Positions 50,427 through 59,868 of a DNA stretch of 64,000 nucleotides are shown piece by piece. A program made the position numbers and the translations under genes. The stretch is from Stutzerimonas stutzeri (GTDB lineage Bacteria; Pseudomonadota; Gammaproteobacteria; Pseudomonadales; Pseudomonadaceae): the NCBI GenBank assembly GCA_002339675.1, contig DDKB01000023.1:248001-312000 (forward strand). Direction: 5' to 3'. Every line of letters starts with the position of its first letter. The stretch's first letter is position 1. Under the pieces are notes generated by a model. The model searched no databases and had not been told where the DNA came from. It saw only the letters and a program-made list of their open reading frames with translations.

Positions 50427-51350
50427 ATGCCTGAGCTTTACCACTACTTCCAACAGCTGATCAACGGCCTGACCGTTGGCAGCACCTATGCCTTGATAGC
50501 CATTGGCTACACGATGGTGTACGGCATTATCGGCATGATCAACTTCGCCCACGGCGAGGTGTACATGATCGGTTCCTACGTCACCTTCATTGCCATTGTC
50601 GGCCTGACCATGATGGGGCTCGATTCATTGCCGATTCTCATGGTCGGCGCGTTCCTGGCCGCCATGATCGTCACCAGCGCCTACGGATACAGCATCGAGC
50701 GGGTCGCCTACCGACCACTGCGCGGCAGCAACCGGCTGATCCCCTTGATCTCCGCGATCGGCATGTCGATCTTTTTGCAGAACGTCGTGCTGCTGTCCCA
50801 GGACTCCAAGGACAAGGCGATCCCCAACCTGATGCCGGGCAACTTCATCCTTGGCGAGAGCGCCATGAACGGCGTAGTCATCTCCTACATGCAGGTGCTG
50901 GTCTTCGTGGTCACCTTCCTCGCCATGCTGGGCCTGACGGTGTTCATCTCGCGCTCGCGCCTGGGCCGTGCCTGCCGCGCCTGCGCTGAAGATCTGAAGA
51001 TGGCCAACCTGCTGGGGATCAACACCAACAGCATCATCGCCCTGACCTTCGTCATCGGCGCAGCGTTGGCCGCTGTCGCGGCCGTGCTGATCAGCATGCA
51101 ATACGGCGTCATCAATCCGCACATCGGCTTCCTCGCCGGCATCAAGGCCTTCACCGCTGCGGTGCTGGGCGGTATCGGCAGCATTCCGGGCGCCATGCTC
51201 GGTGGGCTGGTACTGGGCGTGGCCGAAGCCTTCGGCGCCGATATCTTCGGCGATCAATACAAGGACGTAGTGGCCTTCAGCCTGTTGGTGCTGGTGTTGC
51301 TGTTCCGCCCGACCGGTATTCTCGGCCGTCCGGAGGTTGAAAAGGTATGA
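50427..51350 (+). CDS. braD: branched-chain amino acid ABC transporter permease BraD
   Basis: 307-residue LivH-type permease. The NGLTVGSTYALIAIGYTMVYGIIGMINFAHGE start and AVLGGIGSIPGAMLGGLVLG end are signature blocks. The ATG at 50427 has AGGAG upstream. Overlaps braE as ATGA. Pairs with BraE in the membrane. Confidence 0.94.
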   Translation: MPELYHYFQQLINGLTVGSTYALIAIGYTMVYGIIGMINFAHGEVYMIGSYVTFIAIVGLTMMGLDSLPILMVGAFLAAMIVTSAYGYSIERVAYRPLRGSNRLIPLISAIGMSIFLQNVVLLSQDSKDKAIPNLMPGNFILGESAMNGVVISYMQVLVFVVTFLAMLGLTVFISRSRLGRACRACAEDLKMANLLGINTNSIIALTFVIGAALAAVAAVLISMQYGVINPHIGFLAGIKAFTAAVLGGIGSIPGAMLGGLVLGVAEAFGADIFGDQYKDVVAFSLLVLVLLFRPTGILGRPEVEKV

Positions 51351-52603
51351 CTCGCAATCTGCGCACCGCCTTCTTCAGCGCGTTGCTGGTATTCGCCGTG
51401 GCGGTACCGGTTTTCGGCCTGAAACTCACGACAGTCGGCATTCGCCTCGAAGTTCATGGCAGCGATGCCAAGACCTTCTGGATCATCGCGGCCTGCGCCG
51501 TGGCCATGTTTTTCTGGCAGCTGTTCCGTCACCACGCGGCGGCCGGCTGGGCGGCGTCCCCCAACCTGCCGAGCATACCGGCCGGTGCGGGCAACTTCCT
51601 GACCCTGCCGTCGACCCAGCGCGCCATCATCATCGGTCTGATCCTGCTGGCGCTGGTCTGGCCATTCTTCGGTTCCCGCGGCGCGGTGGATATCGCCACG
51701 CTGATCCTGATCTACGTGATGCTCGGGCTAGGCCTTAACATTGTCGTCGGTCTCGCCGGATTGCTGGATCTGGGCTATGTGGGCTTCTACGCCGTGGGTG
51801 CCTACACCTACGCGCTGCTCTCTCACTACTACGGCTTCGGTTTCTGGACAGCGCTGCCGATTGCCGGCGCGATGGCCGCGCTATTCGGGTTTCTGCTGGG
51901 CTTCCCGGTGCTGCGTCTTCGCGGCGACTATCTGGCCATCGTCACGCTGGGCTTCGGTGAAATCATCCGCTTGTTGCTGCGCAACATGACCGACCTCACC
52001 GGCGGCCCCAACGGCATAAGCGGGATCGAAAAGCCGACGCTGTTCGGCCTGTCGTTCGACCGTCGCGCCGACGAAGGCATGCAGACCTTCCACGAATTCT
52101 TCGGAATCGACTACAGCTCCATCAACAAGGTGATCTTCCTCTACCTGATCGCCGTGTTGCTGGTGCTGCTGACGCTGTTCGTGATCAACCGGCTGCTGCG
52201 CATGCCCATCGGGCGTGCCTGGGAAGCCCTGCGCGAGGATGAGATCGCCTGCCGCGCCCTGGGCATGAATCCCACGGTGATCAAGCTCTCGGCCTTTACC
52301 CTCGGCGCGACCTTCGCCGGGTTTGCCGGCAGCTTCTTCGCCGCGCGCCAGGGGCTGGTGTCTCCGGAGTCGTTCACCTTCATCGAATCGGCCATCATCC
52401 TCGCCATCGTGGTGCTGGGCGGCATGGGCTCGCAGCTGGGGGTGATTCTCGCCGCCATCGTGATGATCCTGCTGCCTGAACTGATGCGTGAGTTCAGCGA
52501 GTACCGCATGCTGATGTTCGGCGCCCTGATGGTGCTGATGATGATCTGGCGTCCGCAGGGCCTGCTGCCCATGCAACGCCCCCACCTGGAGCTGAAGCGA
52601 TGA
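51347..52603 (+). CDS. braE: branched-chain amino acid ABC transporter permease BraE
   Basis: 418-residue LivM-type permease with an N-terminal extension (first ~115 residues, two extra helices) common in Pseudomonas BraE. The core has YVMLGLGLNIVVGLAGLLDLGYVGFYAVGAY and VLGGMGSQLGVILAA. Overlaps braD and braF by four bases each. Confidence 0.94.
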   Translation: MTRNLRTAFFSALLVFAVAVPVFGLKLTTVGIRLEVHGSDAKTFWIIAACAVAMFFWQLFRHHAAAGWAASPNLPSIPAGAGNFLTLPSTQRAIIIGLILLALVWPFFGSRGAVDIATLILIYVMLGLGLNIVVGLAGLLDLGYVGFYAVGAYTYALLSHYYGFGFWTALPIAGAMAALFGFLLGFPVLRLRGDYLAIVTLGFGEIIRLLLRNMTDLTGGPNGISGIEKPTLFGLSFDRRADEGMQTFHEFFGIDYSSINKVIFLYLIAVLLVLLTLFVINRLLRMPIGRAWEALREDEIACRALGMNPTVIKLSAFTLGATFAGFAGSFFAARQGLVSPESFTFIESAIILAIVVLGGMGSQLGVILAAIVMILLPELMREFSEYRMLMFGALMVLMMIWRPQGLLPMQRPHLELKR

Positions 52604-53367
52604 GCCGCCCGACTCTTGAAGTAAGCGGCCTGACCATGCGCTTCGGCGGCCTTCTGGCCGTGAACGGGGTGGGCCTGACCGTACATGACAAGCAAGTGGT
52701 CTCCATGATCGGCCCCAACGGGGCTGGCAAGACCACGGTGTTCAACTGCCTGACCGGCTTTTATCAGCCCACCGACGGCAAGATCCTGCTCGACGGCGAA
52801 GCCATCCAGGGCCTGCCCGGGCACAAGATCGCCCGCAAAGGCGTGGTGCGCACGTTCCAGAACGTCCGTCTATTCAAGGACATGACGGCGGTGGAGAACC
52901 TGCTCGTGGCCCAGCATCGGCATCTGAATACCAACTTCCTGTCCGGCCTGCTGAAGACCAAGGCGTTTCGCAAGAGCGAACATGAAGCCATGGATTTCGC
53001 TGCGCACTGGCTCGAGCAGGTCAACCTGACCGATATCGCCAATCGTCCGGCTGGCACCCTCGCCTACGGTCAGCAACGCCGCCTGGAAATTGCCCGTTGC
53101 ATGATGACGCGCCCGCGCATCCTCATGCTCGACGAGCCGGCAGCAGGCTTGAACCCGAAGGAGACCGAAGACCTCAAGGCCCTGATCGGCATGCTGCGTG
53201 ACAAGCATGGCGTCACGGTGCTGCTCATTGAGCACGATATGAAACTGGTGATGAGCATTTCCGACCATATCGTCGTGATCAACCAGGGCTGTCCGCTGGC
53301 GGACGGCACGCCGGAGCAGATCCGCGACAATCCGGACGTGATCAAAGCCTATCTGGGAGAGGCGTAA
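52600..53367 (+). CDS. braF: branched-chain amino acid ABC transporter ATPase BraF
   Basis: 255-residue LivG-type ATPase. Walker A GPNGAGKTTVF, signature LAYGQQRRLEIARCM, Walker B ILMLDEPAAGLNP, and switch His in LLIEHDMKLVM. Starts ATGAGCCGC overlapping the braE stop. Dimerises with BraG. Confidence 0.94.
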   Translation: MSRPTLEVSGLTMRFGGLLAVNGVGLTVHDKQVVSMIGPNGAGKTTVFNCLTGFYQPTDGKILLDGEAIQGLPGHKIARKGVVRTFQNVRLFKDMTAVENLLVAQHRHLNTNFLSGLLKTKAFRKSEHEAMDFAAHWLEQVNLTDIANRPAGTLAYGQQRRLEIARCMMTRPRILMLDEPAAGLNPKETEDLKALIGMLRDKHGVTVLLIEHDMKLVMSISDHIVVINQGCPLADGTPEQIRDNPDVIKAYLGEA

Positions 53368-53369
53368 CC

Positions 53370-54071
53370 ATGCTGTATTTCGAAAACGTCTCGACTTTCT
53401 ACGGCAAGATCCAGGCGCTGCATAACGTCAACGTCGAAGTCCGCAAGGGCGAGATCGTCACCCTGATCGGTGCCAACGGCGCCGGTAAGTCGACCCTGCT
53501 GATGACGCTCTGCGGCACGCCCATGGCGTCCGAAGGCAGCATCCGCTTCGAGGGTGAGGAACTGGTCGGCAGGCAGACCTGCGACATCATGCGCAAGGAC
53601 ATTGCGGTGGTGCCAGAGGGCCGTCGCATCTTCGCCCGCCTGACCGTCGAGGAAAACCTCGCCATGGGTGGATTCTTCACCAACAAGGCGGACTTCCAGG
53701 AACAGCTGGACAAGGTCCTGTTGCTGTTCCCGCGCTTGAAGGAACGCTTCCAGCAGCGCGGCGGCACCATGTCCGGCGGCGAGCAGCAGATGCTCGCCAT
53801 CGCCCGTGCGCTGATGAGCAAACCCAAGCTGCTGTTGCTCGACGAGCCGTCGCTGGGCCTGGCGCCGATCATCATCCAGCAGATCTTCGACATCATCGAA
53901 CAGCTGCGCGAGGATGGCGTGACCATCTTCCTGGTCGAGCAGAATGCCAACCAGGCGCTCAAGCTGGCCGACCGGGCGTACGTATTGGAAAACGGCCACA
54001 TCGTCATGCAGGGCAGCGGTGAAGAGTTGCTGGTCAATCCCAAGGTCCGCGACGCCTATCTGGGTGGCTGA
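53370..54071 (+). CDS. braG: branched-chain amino acid ABC transporter ATPase BraG
   Basis: 233-residue LivF-type ATPase. Walker A GANGAGKSTLL, signature MSGGEQQMLAIARAL, Walker B LLLLDEPSLGLAP; the switch position is VEQNA, as in LivF. Two bases after braF, last gene of the operon, followed by a terminator. Confidence 0.94.
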   Translation: MLYFENVSTFYGKIQALHNVNVEVRKGEIVTLIGANGAGKSTLLMTLCGTPMASEGSIRFEGEELVGRQTCDIMRKDIAVVPEGRRIFARLTVEENLAMGGFFTNKADFQEQLDKVLLLFPRLKERFQQRGGTMSGGEQQMLAIARALMSKPKLLLLDEPSLGLAPIIIQQIFDIIEQLREDGVTIFLVEQNANQALKLADRAYVLENGHIVMQGSGEELLVNPKVRDAYLGG

Positions 54072-54082
54072 TCCGAGGATCG

Positions 54083-54110
54083 AAAAAGCCGGGCACTCGC
54101 CCGGCTTTTT
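54083..54110 (+). terminator. terminator of the bra operon
   Basis: AAAAAGCCGGGC (54083-54094), loop ACTC, GCCCGGCTTTTT (54099-54110): a 12-bp stem with T5, 11 bp after braG. Another small palindrome, GACACTC-GTCT-GAGTGTC, is at 54176-54193. Confidence 0.9.
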
Positions 54111-54271
54111 CATGCGCGCTGAAGGGGTGACAAGCAGGAGCAGAGGCTTTATCGTGCTCCGCGTCGCGTCTTTCCGACACTCGTCTGAGTGTCCCGACCA
54201 GACCCCTGGATCAGCAGACAGGGCATAACTGAGCTGGCTCATTTCTGAACTCAACTCAGGAGAAGCCGGCC

Positions 54272-55627
54272 ATGACTGCCAGCCGTATCTGGATCAAGAA
54301 CCCCCTCGCCCTCTACACCGCCAACGATCAGAAAGCCCCTGGCGGGCTGGTAATCGAGAGAGGCGTGATTGTCGAAATGCTCGACGCCGGGCAATCGCCT
54401 TCGACGCCTGTCGACAGCACCTTCGATGCCCGAGAACACGTTGTGTTGCCAGGGCTGATCAACACGCACCACCACTTCTATCAGACGCTCACGCGCGCCT
54501 GGGGCCCCGTGGTCAATCAGCCCCTGTTCCCCTGGCTGAAAACGCTGTACCCGGTCTGGGCACGCCTGACGCCGGAGCGCCTGGCGCTGGCCAGCAAGGT
54601 CGCGCTGGCCGAATTGCTGCTGTCCGGCTGCACCACCGCGGCAGACCATCATTACCTGTTCCCGGACGGTCTGGAAAACGCCATCGACGTGCAGATCGAT
54701 GTGGTCCGCGAACTGGGCATGCGCGCCATGCTGACCCGCGGTTCCATGAGCCTGGGTGAAGCCGACGGCGGGCTGCCGCCGCAACACACCGTGCAGACCG
54801 CCGAAGCAATCCTTGAGGACAGCGAACGGTTGATCGGCCGCTATCACGAGCGCGGCGCCGGTGCGCAGATTCAGATCGGCCTGGCGCCCTGCTCGCCTTT
54901 TTCGGTTACACCGGAAATCATGCGCGCCAGCGCCGCGCTCGCCGAACAGCATGACATGCGCCTGCACACACACCTGGCCGAGACGCTCGACGAGGAGGCG
55001 TTCTGCATACAGCGCTTCGGCCTGCGCACCGTGGACTACCTGGACAGCGTCGGCTGGCTGTCCGAACGCACCTGGTTGGCGCACGGCATTCACTTCAACG
55101 AGGACGAGATCGCTCGTCTCGGCGCTGCGGGCACGGGGATCTGCCATTGTCCGAGCTCGAACATGCGCCTGGCCTCGGGGATTTGCCCGACCGTCGCCCT
55201 GGAGGCGGCGGGAGCGCCCATCGGGCTCGGCGTGGATGGTTCGGCCTCCAACGATGCGTCCAACATGATCCTGGAAGCCCGACAAGCCCTGTATATCCAA
55301 CGCCTGCGCTACGGCGCCGAGCAGATTACGCCGGAGCGGGTGCTGGGCTGGGCCACGCGCGGTTCGGCACGGCTGCTGGGCCGAGATGACGTTGGGGAAC
55401 TGGCCGTCGGCAAACAGGCCGATCTGGCCCTGTTCAAGCTCGACGAACTGCGTTTCTCCGGTAGCCATGATCCGATCTCGGCGCTCCTGCTGTGCGGCGC
55501 TGACCGGGCCGACCGGGTGATGGTCGGCGGCCAGTGGCGGGTCGTCGACGGCCAGGTTGAAGGGCTCGACGTAGCCGGCTTGATCGCCAACCACAGCCAG
55601 GCAGCACGCGAGCTGATCGCAGGCTAG
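54272..55627 (+). CDS. 8-oxoguanine deaminase
   Basis: 451-residue amidohydrolase converting 8-oxoguanine to urate, of the class first characterised in Pseudomonas. Metal ligands in LPGLINTHHHFYQTLTR, HTHLAET and AHGIHF, and the conserved Asp in GVDGSASNDASNM. This TrzN/AtzB-like group is hard to name by sequence alone; the location beside xdhABC and guaD supports a purine substrate. AGGAG precedes the ATG. Confidence 0.85.
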   Translation: MTASRIWIKNPLALYTANDQKAPGGLVIERGVIVEMLDAGQSPSTPVDSTFDAREHVVLPGLINTHHHFYQTLTRAWGPVVNQPLFPWLKTLYPVWARLTPERLALASKVALAELLLSGCTTAADHHYLFPDGLENAIDVQIDVVRELGMRAMLTRGSMSLGEADGGLPPQHTVQTAEAILEDSERLIGRYHERGAGAQIQIGLAPCSPFSVTPEIMRASAALAEQHDMRLHTHLAETLDEEAFCIQRFGLRTVDYLDSVGWLSERTWLAHGIHFNEDEIARLGAAGTGICHCPSSNMRLASGICPTVALEAAGAPIGLGVDGSASNDASNMILEARQALYIQRLRYGAEQITPERVLGWATRGSARLLGRDDVGELAVGKQADLALFKLDELRFSGSHDPISALLLCGADRADRVMVGGQWRVVDGQVEGLDVAGLIANHSQAARELIAG

Positions 55628-55934
55628 CGAAGCCTTCCTATGGGCGCTTCGTGCTGTGTTGCCTGTGATCAGGGCACGAGCGCCTTCTTTTCCTGCGTTC
55701 CCGACCCATCAAGCCGTCACGCCATTCCGGCGCCGCTCCTGTCGAGACGAGCAGCAAAGCCTTCCTGGCTGAGCCACACTTCATGCATCCACAGCCAAAG
55801 CGGCATACACATTGCTGCATAAAGCTCGCTCGTCGGCAGTGCTGACTTTTGAGTCAGGAATTAGTTGACCGAAAAGTCAGATGCCGCTAATTTCCACCGC
55901 CAGAGCCCAGAACAATAAGCCCCGGAGGCCCGCC
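55628..55934. other. intergenic region before xdhA with inverted repeat
   Basis: About 307 bp with no convincing gene. CTGACTTTT at 55842-55850 and AAAAGTCAG at 55872-55880 form a perfect 9-bp inverted repeat; the inner TGACT-TTTG-AGTCA (55843-55856) is a second palindrome. These lie 55-93 bp before the xdhA start and are good operator candidates. Confidence 0.55.
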
Positions 55935-57374
55935 TTGATCCAGTTCCTACTCAATCGAGAACTGCGCCGTGAGCAGACACTCGATCCCAATACCACCGTG
56001 CTGGAATACCTGCGTGAATACCGTGGCAAGTCCGGCACCAAAGAAGGCTGCGCTTCCGGCGACTGCGGTGCCTGCACCGTTGTGGTAGGCGAGCTCGACG
56101 GCGACCGCCTGCGCTACCGCACGCTCAATTCCTGCCTGACCTTCGTCTCCGCCTTGCACGGCAAGCAGCTGATCACCGTCGAAGACCTCAAGCACCAGGG
56201 CCAGTTGCACAGCGTCCAGCAAGCCATGGTCGACTGCCATGGCTCGCAGTGCGGCTTCTGCACGCCCGGCTTCGTCATGAGCCTGTTCGCCCTGCAGAAA
56301 TCAGCGGAGGGGTACGACAAGGCCGACACCCATGAAGCGCTGGCTGGCAACCTCTGCCGCTGCACCGGCTACCGCCCGATTCTGGAAGCCGCCGAGCAGG
56401 CCTGCTGTGGCAAGCAGCCGGACCAGTTCGATGCGAGCGAAGCCGATACCATCGCCCAGCTGAAAGCCATCGAGCCGCGCGAAACCGCCGAGCTGAACAG
56501 CGGCGACAAGCGCTGCCTGTCGCCACTGACCGTTGGCGATCTGGCCGAGATCTACAGCGCCAACCCGGACGCCCGCCTGCTGGCCGGCGGCACCGACCTC
56601 GCCTTGGAAGTCACCCAGTTCCACCGCGAGCTGCCAGTGATGATTTACGTCGGCCACATCGCCGAGATGAAGAAAGTCGAGGTCACCGACAAGGGCATCG
56701 AGATCGGCGCAGCCACACCGCTGACCGATTGCTATGAAGTGCTGGCAGAGGAATACCCGGATTTCGGTGAGCTGCTGCACCGCTTCGCCTCCTTGCAGAT
56801 CCGCAACCAGGGCACCCTGGGCGGCAACATCGGTAACGCCTCGCCCATCGGCGATTCGCCACCCTTGCTGATCGCGCTGGGTGCGCAAGTCGTGCTGCGC
56901 AAAGGCAACAACAGCCGCACCCTGCTGTTGCAGGATTACTTCATCGACTACAAGGTCACCGCTCGCGAGCAAGGTGAATTCATCGAGAAGATCATCGTGC
57001 CGCGCGCCCAGCCGAACCGGGTGTTCCGCGCCTACAAGGTGTCCAAGCGTTTGGACGATGACATCTCCGCCGTTTGCGCAGCCTTCGACCTGAAGCTCGA
57101 AGACGGTCTGATCGACGATGCCCGTGTGGCCTTCGGCGGCATGGCCGCGATTCCGAAACGCGCGGTGTCCTGCGAACGGGCACTGATCGGCGCGCCGTTC
57201 AACGCTGAGACAATCGAGCGTGCGTGCGAGGCGCTCGAGAAGGACTTCACGCCACTGACCGACTTCCGTGCCAGCCGCGAATATCGCCTGCTGGTCGCAC
57301 AGAACCTGCTGCGCAAATGCTTCCTCGAGCAACAAAGCCCGGAAGCCGAGACAAGGGTGACCGCATATGCATAA
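55935..57374 (+). CDS. xdhA: xanthine dehydrogenase small subunit XdhA (2Fe-2S and FAD)
   Basis: 479 residues starting from TTG at 55935: GGAGG lies six bases upstream and MIQFLLNRELR is the family N-terminus. First 2Fe-2S cluster GCASGDCGACTVVVG, second CGFCTPGF and NLCRCTGYRPI, then the FAD domain with RLLAGGTDLAL and NQGTLGGNIGNASPIGDSPP. Passes electrons from the Mo subunit to NAD+. Overlaps xdhB by eight bases. Confidence 0.94.
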   Translation: MIQFLLNRELRREQTLDPNTTVLEYLREYRGKSGTKEGCASGDCGACTVVVGELDGDRLRYRTLNSCLTFVSALHGKQLITVEDLKHQGQLHSVQQAMVDCHGSQCGFCTPGFVMSLFALQKSAEGYDKADTHEALAGNLCRCTGYRPILEAAEQACCGKQPDQFDASEADTIAQLKAIEPRETAELNSGDKRCLSPLTVGDLAEIYSANPDARLLAGGTDLALEVTQFHRELPVMIYVGHIAEMKKVEVTDKGIEIGAATPLTDCYEVLAEEYPDFGELLHRFASLQIRNQGTLGGNIGNASPIGDSPPLLIALGAQVVLRKGNNSRTLLLQDYFIDYKVTAREQGEFIEKIIVPRAQPNRVFRAYKVSKRLDDDISAVCAAFDLKLEDGLIDDARVAFGGMAAIPKRAVSCERALIGAPFNAETIERACEALEKDFTPLTDFRASREYRLLVAQNLLRKCFLEQQSPEAETRVTAYA

Positions 57375-59802
57375 GCCAACCAAAACCCAGGAAGAAATCG
57401 CCGCCCTGTTCAAGCAGGACCTGGTCACTGGCGTCGGCCGCAGCGTCAAGCATGACAGCGCGCCCAAGCATGTCACTGGCGAGGCGGTGTATGTCGACGA
57501 CCGCCTGGAATTCCCCAATCAGCTGCACGTCTATGCCCGTATGAGCGACCGTGCCCATGCCCGCATCGTGCGCATCGACACCGCGCCCTGCTACGCCGTA
57601 CCCGGTGTTGCGATCGCCATCACTGCGCAGGACGTACCGGGTCAGCTCGACATCGGCGCGGTCATGCCCGGTGACCCGCTGCTGGCCGACGGCAAGGTCG
57701 AATATGTCGGCCAGCCGGTGATCGCCGTCGCCGCCGACAGCCTGGAAACCGCGCGCAAAGCGGCCATGGCCGCGATCATCGAATACGAGGATCTGGAGCC
57801 GGTGATCGACGTGGTCGACGCCTTGCGCAAAAAGCACTTCGTACTCGACAGCCATACCCACAAGCGTGGCGATTCCAGTGGCGCGTTGGCCACCGCCCCG
57901 CGTCGCCTGCAGGGCAGCCTGCACATCGGCGGCCAGGAACATTTCTACCTGGAAACCCAGGTCTCTTCGGTGATGCCCACCGAGGACGGCGGCATGATCG
58001 TCTACACCTCGACGCAGAACCCCACCGAGGTGCAGAAGCTGGTCTCCGAGGTGCTCGGCGTCTCGATGAACAAGGTCGTCATCGACATGCGCCGCATGGG
58101 CGGCGGTTTCGGCGGCAAGGAAACCCAGGCCGCAGGCCCCGCGTGCATGTGCGCCGTGATCGCGCACCTGACCGGTCGCCCGACCAAGATGCGTCTTCCG
58201 CGCATGGAGGACATGACCATGACCGGCAAGCGTCATCCCTTCTACGTCGAGTATGACGTCGGCTTCGATGACGACGGCCTGCTACACGGCATCGAGATCG
58301 ACCTGGCCGGCAACTGCGGCTACTCGCCGGACCTCTCCGGCTCCATCGTCGACCGCGCCATGTTCCACTCCGACAACGCCTACTACCTGGGTGATGCCAC
58401 CATCAACGGCCATCGCTGCAAGACCAACCTCGCATCGAACACCGCCTACCGCGGCTTCGGCGGCCCGCAAGGCATGGTCGCCATCGAAGAGATCATGGAC
58501 GCGGTGGCGCGCGAGCTGGGCAAAGATCCGCTGGACGTGCGCAAGCGCAACTACTACGGCAAGACCGAGCGCAACGTCACGCCTTACTACCAGACCGTCG
58601 AGCACAACATGCTCGAGGAGATGACCGCCGAGCTCGAAGCCAGCAGTGAGTACGCGAAGCGCCGCGAAGAGATTCGCGCGTTCAACGCCAAGAGCCCGAT
58701 CCTGAAGAAAGGCCTGTCGCTGACCCCGGTGAAATTCGGCATCAGCTTCACCGCCAGCTTCCTCAACCAGGCCGGCGCGCTGGTGCACGTCTACACCGAC
58801 GGCAGCATCCACCTGAACCACGGCGGCACCGAGATGGGCCAGGGCCTCAACGTCAAGGTCGCACAGGTCGTGGCCGAGGTGTTCCAGGTCGATATCGATC
58901 GCATCCAGATCACCGCCACCAATACCGACAAGGTGCCAAACACCTCGCCGACGGCTGCCTCCAGCGGTGCAGACCTCAACGGCAAGGCGGCACAGAACGC
59001 GGCGCAGACGATCAAGCAGCGCCTGATCGAGTTTGCCGCACGGCATTACCAGGTCACCGAGGAAGACGTCGAGTTCAAGAATGGCCAGGTACGCGTTCGC
59101 GACCAGTACGTGTCCTTCGACGAGCTGATCCAGCAGGCCTATTTCGGCCAGGTTTCGCTGTCGTCCACCGGCTTCTACCGCACGCCGAAGATCTACTACG
59201 ACCGCAGCCAGGCGCGCGGCCGGCCGTTCTACTACTTCGCCTATGGCGCGGCGTGCTCGGAAGTGATCGTCGACACCCTGACTGGCGAGTACAAGATGCT
59301 GCGCAGCGACATCCTGCATGACGTCGGCGCCTCGCTGAACCCGGCTATCGACATCGGCCAGGTGGAAGGCGGCTTCGTTCAGGGCATGGGCTGGCTGACC
59401 ATGGAAGAGCTGGTGTGGAACGACAAGGGCAAGCTGATGACCAGCGGCCCGGCGAGCTACAAGGTTCCGGCCGTGGCGGACATGCCGCTGGATCTGCGGG
59501 TCAAGCTGGTGGAGAACCGCAAGAATCCGGAGGACACCGTGTTCCACTCCAAGGCAGTGGGTGAGCCGCCGTTCATGCTCGGCATCTCGGTCTGGTGCGC
59601 GATCAAGGATGCCGTCGCCAGCCTGGCGGACTACAAGGCGCAGCCGAAGATCGACGCACCGGCGACGCCCGAACGGGTGCTCTGGGGTGTGGAGCAGATG
59701 CGCAAGCTGAAGCAGGCGACTGTCGCGGTCGCGACAACGGAAACCACGCCGGCTGACGTAGGGTGGACAACGCTTTGCTTGTCCACCTTCGGCGCAACAT
59801 GA
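57367..59802 (+). CDS. xdhB: xanthine dehydrogenase large subunit XdhB (molybdopterin)
   Basis: 811 residues. Moco contacts: MGGGFGGKETQ, AYRGFGGPQGM, GGTEMGQGLNVK, TAASSGADLNGKA, and the catalytic Glu in GEPPFMLG near the end. Oxidises hypoxanthine to xanthine and urate. The last 15 residues (DVGWTTLCLSTFGAT) are coded by a hairpin repeat, so the native stop has probably been lost and the protein extended; the active site is untouched. Confidence 0.94.
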   Translation: MHKPTKTQEEIAALFKQDLVTGVGRSVKHDSAPKHVTGEAVYVDDRLEFPNQLHVYARMSDRAHARIVRIDTAPCYAVPGVAIAITAQDVPGQLDIGAVMPGDPLLADGKVEYVGQPVIAVAADSLETARKAAMAAIIEYEDLEPVIDVVDALRKKHFVLDSHTHKRGDSSGALATAPRRLQGSLHIGGQEHFYLETQVSSVMPTEDGGMIVYTSTQNPTEVQKLVSEVLGVSMNKVVIDMRRMGGGFGGKETQAAGPACMCAVIAHLTGRPTKMRLPRMEDMTMTGKRHPFYVEYDVGFDDDGLLHGIEIDLAGNCGYSPDLSGSIVDRAMFHSDNAYYLGDATINGHRCKTNLASNTAYRGFGGPQGMVAIEEIMDAVARELGKDPLDVRKRNYYGKTERNVTPYYQTVEHNMLEEMTAELEASSEYAKRREEIRAFNAKSPILKKGLSLTPVKFGISFTASFLNQAGALVHVYTDGSIHLNHGGTEMGQGLNVKVAQVVAEVFQVDIDRIQITATNTDKVPNTSPTAASSGADLNGKAAQNAAQTIKQRLIEFAARHYQVTEEDVEFKNGQVRVRDQYVSFDELIQQAYFGQVSLSSTGFYRTPKIYYDRSQARGRPFYYFAYGAACSEVIVDTLTGEYKMLRSDILHDVGASLNPAIDIGQVEGGFVQGMGWLTMEELVWNDKGKLMTSGPASYKVPAVADMPLDLRVKLVENRKNPEDTVFHSKAVGEPPFMLGISVWCAIKDAVASLADYKAQPKIDAPATPERVLWGVEQMRKLKQATVAVATTETTPADVGWTTLCLSTFGAT

Positions 59803-59836
59803 TGTTTTCGGTGGAAGACGCTTCGCGGTCTTCCAC
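59758..59836. repeat. two REP-like hairpins at the end of xdhB
   Basis: Copy 1: GTAGGGTGGACAA then loop CGCTTTGC then TTGTCCACC (59758-59787), stem 9 bp, inside the xdhB frame. Copy 2: GTGGAAGAC (59811-59819) and GTCTTCCAC (59828-59836), stem 9 bp, loop GCTTCGCG, between xdhB and xdhC. Same design, different stem sequence. Confidence 0.85.
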
Positions 59837-59868
59837 GGGGCGGCCACCCGCACTATGAAGGACTGAAC

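Noticed and set aside
54120..54271. Possible small gene between braG and the deaminase
   Set aside because: No start with a ribosome site and no plausible peptide; holds only the terminator and a small palindrome.
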